The position numbers and the translations under genes are program-made. The notes below the pieces were generated by a model that did no database searches, was not told the DNA's origin, and was given only the letters and a program-made list of their open reading frames with translations. Source: Sphingomonadaceae bacterium 3R27C6 (GTDB lineage Bacteria; Pseudomonadota; Alphaproteobacteria; Sphingomonadales; Sphingomonadaceae). From it: a stretch of 64,000 nt of DNA. Of the stretch, positions 8,557 to 17,101 are shown one piece after another; positions within the stretch are counted from its first letter, which is position 1; each line of letters opens with the position of its first letter. The DNA lies in the NCBI GenBank assembly GCA_005503215.1, contig SCNS01000018.1, positions 45,069-109,068 of the forward strand, in the 5' to 3' direction.

Positions 8557-9360
8557 ATGACCCAGACCATCGCAACCCCCGCACCCGCCGCCGATCCGGC
8601 GCGTATCGTCGTCCTTCTCTGTGCGCTGGGGCAGATCGGAGCTGTTCTCTTGCCGGCGATGGGGATCGGCACGCCGGTCGGCGAGCGTTCGGACGCCGTG
8701 CAGACGCTGATAACGCCCGCGGGCTGGGCCTTCTCGATCTGGGGAGCGCTTTATCTGGGATCGCTGGTTTTCTCGCTTCTCCAGTTTACGTCGGCCGGGC
8801 GCGATAGCACCTTGTTCGCCGCGCTGCGCTGGCCGGCAGCCGGTGCTTTTCTCGGCAATGCGCTCTGGGCCACTTGGGTGCAGCTAGGCGACATCGACGC
8901 GGTATCGACCCTCATCATTTTCGGCTCGCTTGTCTCGATCCTCATCGCCTATCGCCGTATCGCTGCCTGGACGGCGCCCTTTTCGGCGGCCGAGCGCTGG
9001 GGCGCCATCCTGCCGCTGTCGGCGCTCGCTTCCTGGTTGACGGCGGCGTCGATCGTCAATGTCGCCGCCACTTTGCGCTACTATGGCGTCGACGCTGCGC
9101 CCGATGTCGCGCCGCTCATCTCCGCCGCGATTATCGTCGTCGGCGGTCTGATCGCGGCCGCGGCCCTGGCGCGGGGCAAGGGTAATCCGCCCTTCGCACT
9201 CGTCTTCCTCTGGGCGCTGGCAGCAATCTTTGCAGCCGGCGGACAGGAGGCGGCTGCCCTCGCGGTGGCGGCAGCGATCGCGGCGATCCTCGTGCTGATC
9301 GGAATTTCGCTGGGCTGGCGCGACGGCGGCGCGCACCATTGGTCCGGTTGGAGATCGTAA
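8557..9360 (+). CDS. TspO/MBR-related multi-pass membrane protein
   Basis: 267 residues with seven to eight predicted hydrophobic helices. The segment ITPAGWAFSIWGALYLGSLV resembles the TspO/MBR signature (Pro then Trp-Ala-Phe-x-Ile-Trp), and NALWATWVQ is also family-like. Classical TspO proteins are about 160 residues with five helices, so this belongs to a longer relative. TspO proteins bind porphyrins and respond to light or oxygen, which would suit the light-related genes further along, but no such link is shown. It could equally be an unrelated helical membrane protein. Confidence 0.55.
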   Translation: MTQTIATPAPAADPARIVVLLCALGQIGAVLLPAMGIGTPVGERSDAVQTLITPAGWAFSIWGALYLGSLVFSLLQFTSAGRDSTLFAALRWPAAGAFLGNALWATWVQLGDIDAVSTLIIFGSLVSILIAYRRIAAWTAPFSAAERWGAILPLSALASWLTAASIVNVAATLRYYGVDAAPDVAPLISAAIIVVGGLIAAAALARGKGNPPFALVFLWALAAIFAAGGQEAAALAVAAAIAAILVLIGISLGWRDGGAHHWSGWRS

Positions 9361-9624
9361 TTCTGTCTCGGGGACGCTTGAGCGTCTTCGCCGCGCGATC
9401 GGCACCTTCTTACGGCGAGGCGCACCGGGGATCGCCGCGTCCCTGCGGCCAGCCGCGATCCCGACCCGCGCTTGAGGCGTCTGCCGGGGCGCGGCCCCGG
9501 CGCAACGGGCTTCGCCCGTCCTCCACTGCCGTTGCGGCCCTCTGGGTGCGCCGGCGCCTTGCGGCGCCCCGGCTGCCTTCCTGCGCCGCGGGACGGGCTC
9601 GCGGGCAAGGTCAGGAGACACATC
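9361..9624. other. Intergenic stretch before the DUF736 gene
   Basis: Extremely GC-rich with no coding pattern. It ends in TCAGGAGACACATC directly before the ATG at 9625, a strong ribosome site that separates the true DUF736 start from a longer open frame beginning at 9472. No attachment-site repeat was recognised. Confidence 0.4.
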
Positions 9625-9948
9625 ATGGGAGCCATCGGCTTCGTTAGCGGCACGATCGAGAAGGGCTTTGTCGGCGAACTTCGCACCCTCTCGATCAGGG
9701 TGCCGATCGAAATTCGGATCAACCGCGGCAAGGGGAGCGAGGTGCAGCCCGACTACCGCGTCTATTCCGACGACGTCGAGATCGGCGCGGGATGGGTGCG
9801 CCTCGCGGCTGTGTCCGAGCGCCGCTACGTGTCGCTCGCCCTCGAAGCCCCCGAGTTCGGTCAGCGGCGCCTTTATGCGAACCTTGCCCGCGCGGCAGGG
9901 CAGGACAATTCCGACGCTTATGCGCTGCTCTGGAACCCCGCCGACTGA
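9625..9948 (+). CDS. DUF736 family protein
   Basis: 107 residues. The start MGAIGFVSGTIEKGFVGELRT, the middle IRINRG...DYRVYS and a W/V-R-L-A beta segment match DUF736, a short beta-rich family. AGGAG precedes the ATG. DUF736 genes occur mostly on plasmids and integrative elements of alphaproteobacteria, so its position at the left side of the defence cluster supports reading 9.6-22.9 kb as accessory DNA. No integrase or conjugation genes accompany it here. Confidence 0.8.
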   Translation: MGAIGFVSGTIEKGFVGELRTLSIRVPIEIRINRGKGSEVQPDYRVYSDDVEIGAGWVRLAAVSERRYVSLALEAPEFGQRRLYANLARAAGQDNSDAYALLWNPAD

Positions 9949-10027
9949 CGGCGTGCAAGAAACACGCGGCTTATCCTCGCACTGGCTGCAATAGCTGGTG
10001 CGCGGAAGCCGCCGCCTTGATAGGGTG

Positions 10028-10963
10028 ATGACGATGAAAAGCGGTATCGACCATCTTCCCCCGCACAAGCAGCGCGAACTCGAGCGCGTCGTCGAGATTA
10101 TCTTCGAAGAATTCGAGGATGCACTGGCGCTCGCGACGCAGGGCTGGAAGAAGAAGGGGCGCATCTCGAAGATCATTCTCTACGGCAGCTATGCTCGCGG
10201 CGGCTGGGTCGACGAGCCGCACACCGCCAAGGGCTATCAGTCGGACTATGACCTGCTGATCATCGTCAATGACAAGCGGCTGACCGATCGCGCCGACTAT
10301 TGGTCGAAGCTCGACGACCGGCTCATTCGCGAACTGTCGGTGACGAAGACGCTGCGGACGCCGGTGAACTTCATCGTGCACAGTCTCGACGAAGTGAACT
10401 CCGGGCTGTCGCAGGGCCGCTATTTCTTCATGGACGTCGCGCGCGACGGGATCGCGCTGTACGAGGCCGAGGACAGCGAGCTTGCCGAGCCGCAGCCGAA
10501 GACGCCGCATGCGGCGCTGGATATGGCGCGGGAATATTTTGACGAGTGGTTTCCGAGCGCTGGCGAATTTAGCGGTTCGGCAGAATATGCTGCGCAGCAG
10601 GGATGGTTGAAAAAAGCTGCGTTCGACTTTCATCAGGCGACGGAGCGTCTGTACCACTGCGTATTGCTAGTCTGCACCTTCTACACCCCCCACGTCCACA
10701 ATCTCGCATTCCTGCGTACTCAGGCTGAACGTGTTGATGATCGTTTGATTGATGCCTGGCCTCGGGAGGCAAAGGCTGACCGATCCCGCTTCGAGAAGCT
10801 GAAGGAAGCGTACATCAAGGCGCGCTACTCGAAGCATTATAGCATCACGACCGAGGAACTGGCTTGGTTGGGTGAGCGGGTCGCCGACCTGGCGGACATC
10901 GTCGAACTGGTGTGCCGCGAGCGCATATCGCTTTTGGAAACGACGGCGCGCAACGCCGGCTGA
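10028..10963 (+). CDS. Nucleotidyltransferase-HEPN fusion protein
   Basis: About 311 residues. The N-terminal half is a minimal nucleotidyltransferase with GSYARGG (about 53-59) and the two metal-binding Asp residues in SDYDLLIIV. The C-terminal half is a helical HEPN domain (KAAFDFHQATERLYHCVLLV, ending with a KARYSKHYSI segment). Separate MNT and HEPN proteins form toxin-antitoxin pairs in which the MNT AMPylates the HEPN RNase; here both are one chain, so control may be intramolecular. In-frame starts exist at 10028, 10034 and 9998. Toxicity is not shown. Confidence 0.75.
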   Translation: MTMKSGIDHLPPHKQRELERVVEIIFEEFEDALALATQGWKKKGRISKIILYGSYARGGWVDEPHTAKGYQSDYDLLIIVNDKRLTDRADYWSKLDDRLIRELSVTKTLRTPVNFIVHSLDEVNSGLSQGRYFFMDVARDGIALYEAEDSELAEPQPKTPHAALDMAREYFDEWFPSAGEFSGSAEYAAQQGWLKKAAFDFHQATERLYHCVLLVCTFYTPHVHNLAFLRTQAERVDDRLIDAWPREAKADRSRFEKLKEAYIKARYSKHYSITTEELAWLGERVADLADIVELVCRERISLLETTARNAG

Positions 10964-11005
10964 GGCTCCAAAAGCAAAGAGCCCTGCCGCGGCAGAGCCC
11001 TCTCT

Positions 11006-11038
11006 TCTTTCGGCGTGGAGGGGTCCCCCGCCGAAAGA
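11006..11038 (+). terminator. Hairpin after the nucleotidyltransferase-HEPN gene
   Basis: Inverted repeat TCTTTCGGCG / CGCCGAAAGA with an inner GGGG/CCCC pairing, 43 nt past the stop, followed by CCCCTTTT. A reasonable intrinsic terminator for the plus-strand gene. Confidence 0.55.
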
Positions 11039-11140
11039 TGCCCCTTTTGCCTCCGGGGTCGCACGGAAGCATTAGACCGGCGACAATAAGGCTCTGCTCA
11101 TTCGTGGCAATAAACACAGGTTAAGTCGGCGAACTTAGTT

Positions 11141-11392
11141 TTAGATCGCCGTGCTGACGCGATACGGTCCTTTGCGAAGGGGTAGGGGCTCACCCTTCCA
11201 GCTAAGCTGCACCAGATTCTTGGCGAGCATGCCGTCGATTGCGGCATGGACCGTTGGCATGGTGCTGCGCCAGTTCGGCCCGTCGGTTATCGCGCGGGCG
11301 ACCTCACTCGGACATACCGAACCCCCGGGGAACCGCGCGGCCAGAAGCGCGAGAACGGCTTCACATACTTTATCGTCCACGCTCGCCTCCAC
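11141..11392 (-). CDS. DUF3253 family protein
   Basis: 83 residues. The helical core AVLALLAARF leads to the signature VCPSEVARAI, then W-R-S-T-M-P-T-V, and the tail is a GPYRVS strand, all typical of DUF3253, a small winged-helix-like family. Its start overlaps the end of the UVR-motif gene by 23 nt, so the two are co-transcribed. A nucleic-acid-binding role is plausible from the fold but not demonstrated. Confidence 0.75.
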   Translation of the reverse strand: MEASVDDKVCEAVLALLAARFPGGSVCPSEVARAITDGPNWRSTMPTVHAAIDGMLAKNLVQLSWKGEPLPLRKGPYRVSTAI

Positions 11393-11663
11393 CGCGCGAC
11401 GAGCGTCCTTTGGTCATAGGGTCCGGTTTCGGTGGCGGCTTCCATCCAGGAGGCGGCGTCATGCGTTGCTGGCTCGTGCCGAGTCCCATCGCGCCAGGCC
11501 GCTGCCGCTCGATACCGGACAGGTCCGCCTGCTCTGCCTTGTCGGGGGCCGCGCCGCCGCGCAAAAGATTGATCTGGTCGCGGCAGCGGCGTGCCTCTTC
11601 GAAGTCGAGGTCGGCCACGGCGGCTTGCATTCTCTTTTGAAGTGCTTCGATTGTGTTGGCCAT
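11370..11663 (-). CDS. UvrB/UvrC (UVR) motif protein
   Basis: 97 residues from the ATG at 11663. The N-terminal 40 residues form a UVR motif: IEALQKRMQAAVADLDFEEA followed by RRCRDQINLLR, the helical hairpin by which UvrB and UvrC contact each other. The rest is Pro/Gly/Arg-rich and probably disordered. Stand-alone UVR proteins are common; whether this one interacts with the excision-repair proteins is not known. It overlaps the downstream DUF3253 gene. Confidence 0.7.
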   Translation of the reverse strand: MANTIEALQKRMQAAVADLDFEEARRCRDQINLLRGGAAPDKAEQADLSGIERQRPGAMGLGTSQQRMTPPPGWKPPPKPDPMTKGRSSRGGGERGR

Positions 11664-11702
11664 TCTCACATTACGCATGACACGAGGATTGGCCGCATCC
11701 TG

Positions 11703-11731
11703 TTGGCAGTGTCTGCATCTCGCCGGATAAG
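11703..11731 (+). promoter_or_regulatory. Possible sigma-70-type promoter
   Basis: TTGGCA, a 17-nt spacer, then GATAAG. A start about 7 nt further on would yield an RNA that ends at the strong terminator at 11875-11899 without passing through a gene. Confidence 0.3.
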
Positions 11732-11737
11732 TTGCAT

Positions 11738-11899
11738 ACGAAACGATGTGTTGCGCTGCGGCATCAGTGGGAAAGAATCGCCGAACCGGTGCGGCAATTT
11801 CTATGGCCTCTTCCTTGCGTTGAAGTATGTGCCACCCGCGACCCGATGAAGGGGCTCCTTCATCACAAAAACTTGGCGGCCTTTCCGGCCGCCTTTTTT
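11738..11899 (+). ncRNA. Candidate small RNA (about 160 nt) with a strong intrinsic terminator
   Basis: No plausible protein is encoded on the plus strand here, yet a textbook terminator sits at 11875-11899 (GGCGGCC, TTTCC loop, GGCCGCC, six T). A second perfect hairpin, GATGAAGG-GGCT-CCTTCATC, lies immediately upstream, and CATAC near the proposed 5' end can pair with GTATG near 11830. A candidate promoter lies at 11703. No known RNA family was recognised; size is like 6S RNA, but the usual 6S neighbours and shape are not seen. Confidence 0.4.
11875..11899 (+). terminator. Strong rho-independent terminator
   Basis: Perfect 7-bp GC stem GGCGGCC/GGCCGCC, 5-nt loop TTTCC, followed by TTTTTT. 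It has no upstream plus-strand protein gene, which is why a small RNA is proposed. Confidence 0.8.
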
Positions 11900-12022
11900 G
11901 TGGGCTGATTGCAATTCCGGCGACCGGCGGCTCAGCGCCTCATGTCGGCCGTACCCACCTTAATCGTGCTGTGCCCGAAAGCGGTCATTCGATTGGTATA
12001 TCACCCGCGACCGCTCAAAGCC

Positions 12023-12169
12023 TCATATCGACCATCCCGGCTCCGACGGAAAAGCTTCAAAGCTGCCAGTCCTGTGCTCAAAAACATACAGAACCAAGCG
12101 GTGTTCGCCGTCAACATCGATAGCGCTGAAGTCAGGCCCCGCCGACGCTCGGACGGGCTTCGCTTCCCT
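12023..12169 (-). pseudogene. Possible remnant of a small protein gene
   Basis: Between a TAA at 12170-12172 and the stop at 12023-12025 the minus strand reads PDFSAIDVDGEHRLVLYVFE followed by HRTGSFEAFPSEPGWSI, which looks like genuine protein (alternating beta pattern, acidic turns). No ATG or GTG start lies in frame after the TAA. It may be the end of a decayed gene. The rest of 11900-12408 shows no gene; the KAP promoter must lie there. Confidence 0.25.
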
Positions 12170-12465
12170 TTACAAGCAGACGGCCTAAATTCCGTCAGCG
12201 TTGTACAGCGCTTCTTGTGGCACTGCTTTAATCGTACCGAAAGATCGCGATCTTCCAAGTCCTGAATGATCCGGGCCGACTGCCGTTCGCCTTCGCGTTC
12301 GTCTGGATCTTTTTATGCAAAGACGAGCGGTAGTTGGCGAGCCGCAAGCCGGTGCGCAAATATTTGGATTAAATTGGCGGCTGCCATTTTCTCCGGGCGG
12401 CGCTAAGCTTGAAACATGGAGACGACCGCGCCGCGCGCGCGGCGAATAAAGCAGGGGAGGGATAT

Positions 12466-15400
12466 TTGGTCACTCGGTCGAGTGGGGACGCGGCGCCGTC
12501 GCATGCGTCCGTCAGGTTCCTGCGCGACAGCGCCGCCGAGGAGGACTTCTTCGGCTCGCATCAGCGCGTCGCCAACGCAATTGTCTCCGTGATCGATGCA
12601 AGCGACAAACATAATGTCATCGGTCTGCTCGGTGCATGGGGGAGCGGCAAATCGACCGTTGTCAAATTGCTGGAAGGCATGCTCGCGACCTCGCCGACGC
12701 CGACACTCGTCTTCACCTATGACGCCTGGCTCCACCAGAGCGATCCGCCGCGCCGCGCGTTTCTCGAGCGCTTTCTCGCTTTTCTTCAATCGCGTTCTCT
12801 CGCGACGGAGGAGAAATGGCAGGAGGCAATGGAACTCCTGAACCGACGCGTCGAGGAATTCGAAACGCGCACGACCCCAACGCTCACTACCGCGGGCTAT
12901 CTGATCCTCTTCTCGCTGCTCCTCGTTCCCTTTGGTGCCAGCCTTCTGGACAAGGACTGGCTGGCGCTGACCCTCAAATATAATGCGACGGTTCCGGGCG
13001 CCTGGGTCTTTCCGCTGGGCATCGCTCTGGCGCTCGCGCCTCTTCTGGTCGCGATATCCTTCTACTTTGCGTGGCGGCCGGTTCGCTTCCCCCTATCGAG
13101 GGGTTTTTTCTCGTCGAACAATTGGACGCGACATCGTGCTCCGCATCAGGACCAGTCGCTTCTTGCCATTATCGCGAACAAGCATGTCGAAAAGCAGAAG
13201 AACCGGATTGTCCGCTCGCCCGATCCGACGACCATCGAATTCCAGAAGACGTTTCGCGAAATGATCGTTTCGGCCGCACGCGACGGTCACCGTCTCGTCA
13301 TCGTCGTCGACAATCTGGATCGCCTGCCCGACAGCGAGGCAATCGAGATGTGGACGACGATCCGCAGCTTCTTTCTCGGTGCGATCCCGCTGTCCGATCC
13401 GATCGACGGCGGTCCGCCACCAGCGGTGACCCTGCCAAACATCGTTCTCCCGATCGACAATGGCGCGCTCGAGCGCATCTTCGCCGATCAGGTCGACAGC
13501 ATGGGCAAGAGCTTTGCAGAGTCCTTCATGGACAAGACCTTCGACGTGACCTTCCACGTCAATCCGCCGGTCCTTTCCGACTGGCACGCCTATCTCGGCA
13601 AGCTGATGCGCGAGGTCTTCGGCGCCGATATCGAACGGCAATGGGCATCCGAGGTCGGCCGCATCTTCGAGAAACGCATCAGTGGTTCGGTGACACCGCG
13701 CGATCATAATGTGACCCCGCGCGACCTCAATCGCATGGTGAACTGCATCGCCGCGCTCTGGCTGCAATGGCAGGATCTGCGCATCCCGTTCCTTACCATC
13801 GCTTATTATGCGATGTTGCGCGGCGCTTTCGAGAAAAACCCCGTCGCCGCGATCGACTCACCGATCTTCGATCTCTCCGAACATGATCCCGAGTGGCAGC
13901 AATCGCTTGCCGCGCTGCATTTCGGAGTGCGGCCCGAGGACGCCCTCCAGATCCTGCTGGCCCCAAATCTCCGGTCGGCGATTTTTGCCGGCGATCATCG
14001 CTTCTTCCAGGGACAGGTCGATATTCGGGGCTTCGAGCGCGTGCTCTATGGGCAGATCGATACGCCCGACATTATCGAACGCGGTTTCGACAATCTGTGC
14101 GCGATGCTCGATCAGGCACGAATCGACGAAAAGCCTTGGGCCGCTTTCACATGGCGGAAACTTCGCCGCGCCTTCCTGCGTCGCAATCTAGCCGGTACGG
14201 TGGACGACAAAACCGCGGACACCTTCAAAATGCTCGTGGCTCGCATCCCTGCCGCTGAACTGGATCTGTTCCTTACCGACGCTGGCAACCGAATGTCGGT
14301 GCTCGATATCGCGCAGGTTCGGGTTCCGGGCTCGACGAGGCATTATCGCGATCTGGTTGCTGCTTGGGCCGAGCAAGTCCCGAATGCGCTCTCCCCCACG
14401 ATGTTCGTGATGATCCGAGATGCCCAGATTTATCTGGACGTAGGCAACGTCCGGATGGCTGAAGGTCGCCGGAACCCCCATATCCGGACGACGGTCACCG
14501 GCGACGAATTAGCTAACGCGCTTGCAGAACGCTTGCATCCCGGACCGACCGGACAACCGACTTTAGAGCAAACAATGCTTGTTCTCGATTCAGAGCCTGG
14601 GCGCGACGCGCTCGGCGCTCTTTCTCAGGCGGCGAATGCCTATCTGGCCGGTCAAATGGCCGATGCGCCCGGAACCGAAGCGGCCATCTACCTCCTGGGC
14701 GTGCTTCGACGCGACTTCGATTTTGCGCAAACCGACATCGGGGAACTGGCCGCCTCGGGCCAGCTGATGCAGCGAACGGCGGAGTCCTTCGTGCGGGCAA
14801 GCCCCTCGGTTGCGGCGCGTCTTGTCGCTTTGTCGATCCTCGCTGGGATCAGCCTACCGGAACCTCATGAACAAGGGTGGGAAGCCTTTGTCGCCGGGCA
14901 TCCCGAGTTTCCCGTCGCCGTCGATGCCAACCTAACGGTTTTTGGAGATATGGCAGTAATTCGTCACTTGGCCGATCTCGTGCGCGCCAACGGCGGGACG
15001 GGCGCGCTGGCCAGCGCCATGTTCGAGAACCGGATGCGGTGGTCGAGCCTCGGGCGTCTCGATGTGCCGGATATCGTTGGCGATCTGGCGGCGTATCGCG
15101 CCATCATGCCTGAAACACGGTTGCCGGAGTTTTTGGCAATAGCCGCCAACGATACGGGATTTTGGGATCAGCTCTACCGCCAACGTTTCAGCCCTAGCGC
15201 CGTGGAGATTTTTCATGTCCTCGTCGATCCCGCCCATCCTCATCGCGCGACGCGCAGGCAAGCGCGTGGTATGCTCAAGACCTGGCTTCGGGACGAGATT
15301 GGCGCGAACGGCTGGGAGCAGGAAATTCGCGTTGGGGAGACTATTCTCGACCTTGCGTCGCATCTCCAGCGGCTCGACAGGCGACCGTTGGCTCTGGGAG

Positions 15401-15858
15401 CGGACAGTGCGATAGCACTTCGATCGACGATGGGCGATCTTCTCGGAGCGCCGGGCCATGCCTTCATGCTTCGCTGGTTTCGCGTCGCTGCCATGGTGAA
15501 GGTGGAAGACCGCAGAGCGATCCTTCGAGAGCTGCGCGACCGGATGCTGGCCCCGGACTATCCGGGCGACAGGTTCCAGCTCGTCGCGGCAGGCGAAAAG
15601 CTCTTGCTCGAGACCGGCGATTTCGCGGCGTGCGCCGAGGACGCGATCCGGCATATCGTGCTGCCGCAGCTCTGGTCGGAAGAAGGCACCGCCCAGATTC
15701 GACAGCACGCGGGGCTGATCGAAAGCTGGGTGACGAAAGCGGAGCAACCGCTGCGCAACGAACTCGCGCATGCACTCACGGCTGACCGCGGCGACGGTGA
15801 CGCAGAAGCGCAGGCTCTTCGTATCGCATTGGCCGATCAATGGGGTCTTAAGGCATAA
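12466..15858 (+). CDS. Giant KAP-family P-loop NTPase with two membrane helices
   Basis: About 1130 residues. Walker A GAWGSGKST (about 57-65) and Walker B LVIVVDNLDR (about 277-286), with an insertion between them carrying two hydrophobic helices (about 142-161 and 179-202), are the hallmark layout of KAP NTPases. The remaining 800 residues look helical and repeat-like. TTG 12466 is preferred because GGGGAGGG lies just upstream; another TTG at 12409 lacks this. KAP NTPases are membrane-associated and frequent in phage-defence loci. It lies 170 nt before the coupled nucleotidyltransferase set, same strand. Its precise action is unknown. Confidence 0.8.
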   Translation: MVTRSSGDAAPSHASVRFLRDSAAEEDFFGSHQRVANAIVSVIDASDKHNVIGLLGAWGSGKSTVVKLLEGMLATSPTPTLVFTYDAWLHQSDPPRRAFLERFLAFLQSRSLATEEKWQEAMELLNRRVEEFETRTTPTLTTAGYLILFSLLLVPFGASLLDKDWLALTLKYNATVPGAWVFPLGIALALAPLLVAISFYFAWRPVRFPLSRGFFSSNNWTRHRAPHQDQSLLAIIANKHVEKQKNRIVRSPDPTTIEFQKTFREMIVSAARDGHRLVIVVDNLDRLPDSEAIEMWTTIRSFFLGAIPLSDPIDGGPPPAVTLPNIVLPIDNGALERIFADQVDSMGKSFAESFMDKTFDVTFHVNPPVLSDWHAYLGKLMREVFGADIERQWASEVGRIFEKRISGSVTPRDHNVTPRDLNRMVNCIAALWLQWQDLRIPFLTIAYYAMLRGAFEKNPVAAIDSPIFDLSEHDPEWQQSLAALHFGVRPEDALQILLAPNLRSAIFAGDHRFFQGQVDIRGFERVLYGQIDTPDIIERGFDNLCAMLDQARIDEKPWAAFTWRKLRRAFLRRNLAGTVDDKTADTFKMLVARIPAAELDLFLTDAGNRMSVLDIAQVRVPGSTRHYRDLVAAWAEQVPNALSPTMFVMIRDAQIYLDVGNVRMAEGRRNPHIRTTVTGDELANALAERLHPGPTGQPTLEQTMLVLDSEPGRDALGALSQAANAYLAGQMADAPGTEAAIYLLGVLRRDFDFAQTDIGELAASGQLMQRTAESFVRASPSVAARLVALSILAGISLPEPHEQGWEAFVAGHPEFPVAVDANLTVFGDMAVIRHLADLVRANGGTGALASAMFENRMRWSSLGRLDVPDIVGDLAAYRAIMPETRLPEFLAIAANDTGFWDQLYRQRFSPSAVEIFHVLVDPAHPHRATRRQARGMLKTWLRDEIGANGWEQEIRVGETILDLASHLQRLDRRPLALGADSAIALRSTMGDLLGAPGHAFMLRWFRVAAMVKVEDRRAILRELRDRMLAPDYPGDRFQLVAAGEKLLLETGDFAACAEDAIRHIVLPQLWSEEGTAQIRQHAGLIESWVTKAEQPLRNELAHALTADRGDGDAEAQALRIALADQWGLKA

Positions 15859-16028
15859 CTCGGTTTCTCCCCAAGTTGTTTGCAATGTTCTTTTCGCTCG
15901 ACGCTTAATGGTCCGTCATTGCATCGAGGACTACACGGGGCTGACGCTTATGAATTGGAGTTATCGAAGCCATGCCGATGGCCTTTCCTCCTTTCTGATT
16001 TAGGCTAGATCACGACTGGAGGGGCGAC

Positions 16029-16136
16029 ATGTCAGAAGAAGTTGTTGAAAACGACATCATGGAGAATGCATTCGCGCGCCTCAGTGACGTCTTTTGCAAA
16101 TTGGTGAGCGCCGCGGTTTGGGAAGTTCGGTCCTAG
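16029..16136 (+). CDS. 35-residue ORF coupled to the CD-NTase-like gene
   Basis: Starts MSEEVVENDIMENAFARLSD and ends AAVWEVRS. An excellent ribosome site (GGAGGGG, 6 nt before ATG) makes it the best translation start in this stretch. Its TAG overlaps the GTG start of the next gene as TAGTG, the standard layout for translational coupling. The peptide is acidic and helical at first, then more hydrophobic. It may be a real microprotein partner or merely a coupling leader. Confidence 0.5.
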   Translation: MSEEVVENDIMENAFARLSDVFCKLVSAAVWEVRS

Positions 16137-17101
16137 TGCTTACTTACATTGTGCGCCGGGACATACCCGACTGCCATCTCGATATGATGGCCTACCACCG
16201 CGCCGAGATATTGCTTCCGCCATCGCAGCTCGACGAGCTCCGGACAAAGCGAAATATCGTCCGGGCTCGAATCAAGCGACGGCTGGCAGCGATGGATTAT
16301 TACCAGCCGATCGGTTTTCGGGGGCAAGGTAGCGTAGCGATGGGGACTATTATCCGTGAGCAATGGTACTCCAGCTACGATATCGACGACGGCATCTATT
16401 TCTCGGACTATGCACTCTCGGGGCCTCGCGGAGGTATGACAAGCGCGCGCGAAGCCCGGGCATTTGTCTTCGCAGCCGCCCACGATAATCGATATACCTA
16501 CTCTCCCGAAATGCGTCGTCATTGCATTCGCGTTTATTATTCGCAGGGGTTCCACATCGATATTCCCGTCTACCGTAAGACCTATGGGCCGCGCGGAGTG
16601 AGGATCGATCTCGCCTCCACCGATTGGCGACCCTCGGATCCTCTGGCGGTGACGCGCTGGTTCAAGGCAGCCGCGGCAATGAGCCACGGATTTTACGCCA
16701 ATCGTCAGCTGACGCGAATAGTCCGGTTGGTAAAGGCATGGACGGCGTCGCGTTCGAATTGGCCTGGGCGCATGCTGAGCGGTTTCGGCGTTACGAAACT
16801 CGTCGTCGATCACTACCGTCAGCATCGAGGGCGCGACGATCGCGCGCTATACGATACACTCGCGGCGATTTACGATGCGCTGGAACGTTCGACACAAATC
16901 TGGCATCCCGTCATCCGGGGCGAAACAATCTGCGGGCCTGGAAACGATGCGCCCGCTCGCTTTTTTCGCGATAATCTTGGCTTCTATCTTGAACGGCTCG
17001 GGAATATTCGTCGCGCGCGCACTCGCGCAGATGCGCTTCGATATTGGGATTCATTCTTCAATTGTGACTTCTTCGTCGCTCGGCGGATTCAATTGATATG
17101 A
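16136..17101 (+). CDS. CD-NTase-like nucleotidyltransferase (second cGAS/DncV-like enzyme of the island)
   Basis: 321 residues from GTG 16136. The polymerase-beta-type active site is complete: GQGSVAMGT (64-71), SSYDIDDGIYF with Asp82 and Asp84, and the third Asp142 in GFHIDIPVY. A helical domain follows with DWRPSDPLAVTRWF and LTRIVRLVKAW, paralleling GWKPSDPRKLEDWF and LRRVCRYLKGW in the CBASS enzyme at 18763, so the two are distant paralogues. It should make a cyclic or linear oligonucleotide second messenger. It ends ...RRIQLI, without the terminal Gly used for Cap2 conjugation. Its stop overlaps the next start as ATGA. An ATG start at 16184 is an alternative. Confidence 0.75.
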   Translation: MLTYIVRRDIPDCHLDMMAYHRAEILLPPSQLDELRTKRNIVRARIKRRLAAMDYYQPIGFRGQGSVAMGTIIREQWYSSYDIDDGIYFSDYALSGPRGGMTSAREARAFVFAAAHDNRYTYSPEMRRHCIRVYYSQGFHIDIPVYRKTYGPRGVRIDLASTDWRPSDPLAVTRWFKAAAAMSHGFYANRQLTRIVRLVKAWTASRSNWPGRMLSGFGVTKLVVDHYRQHRGRDDRALYDTLAAIYDALERSTQIWHPVIRGETICGPGNDAPARFFRDNLGFYLERLGNIRRARTRADALRYWDSFFNCDFFVARRIQLI

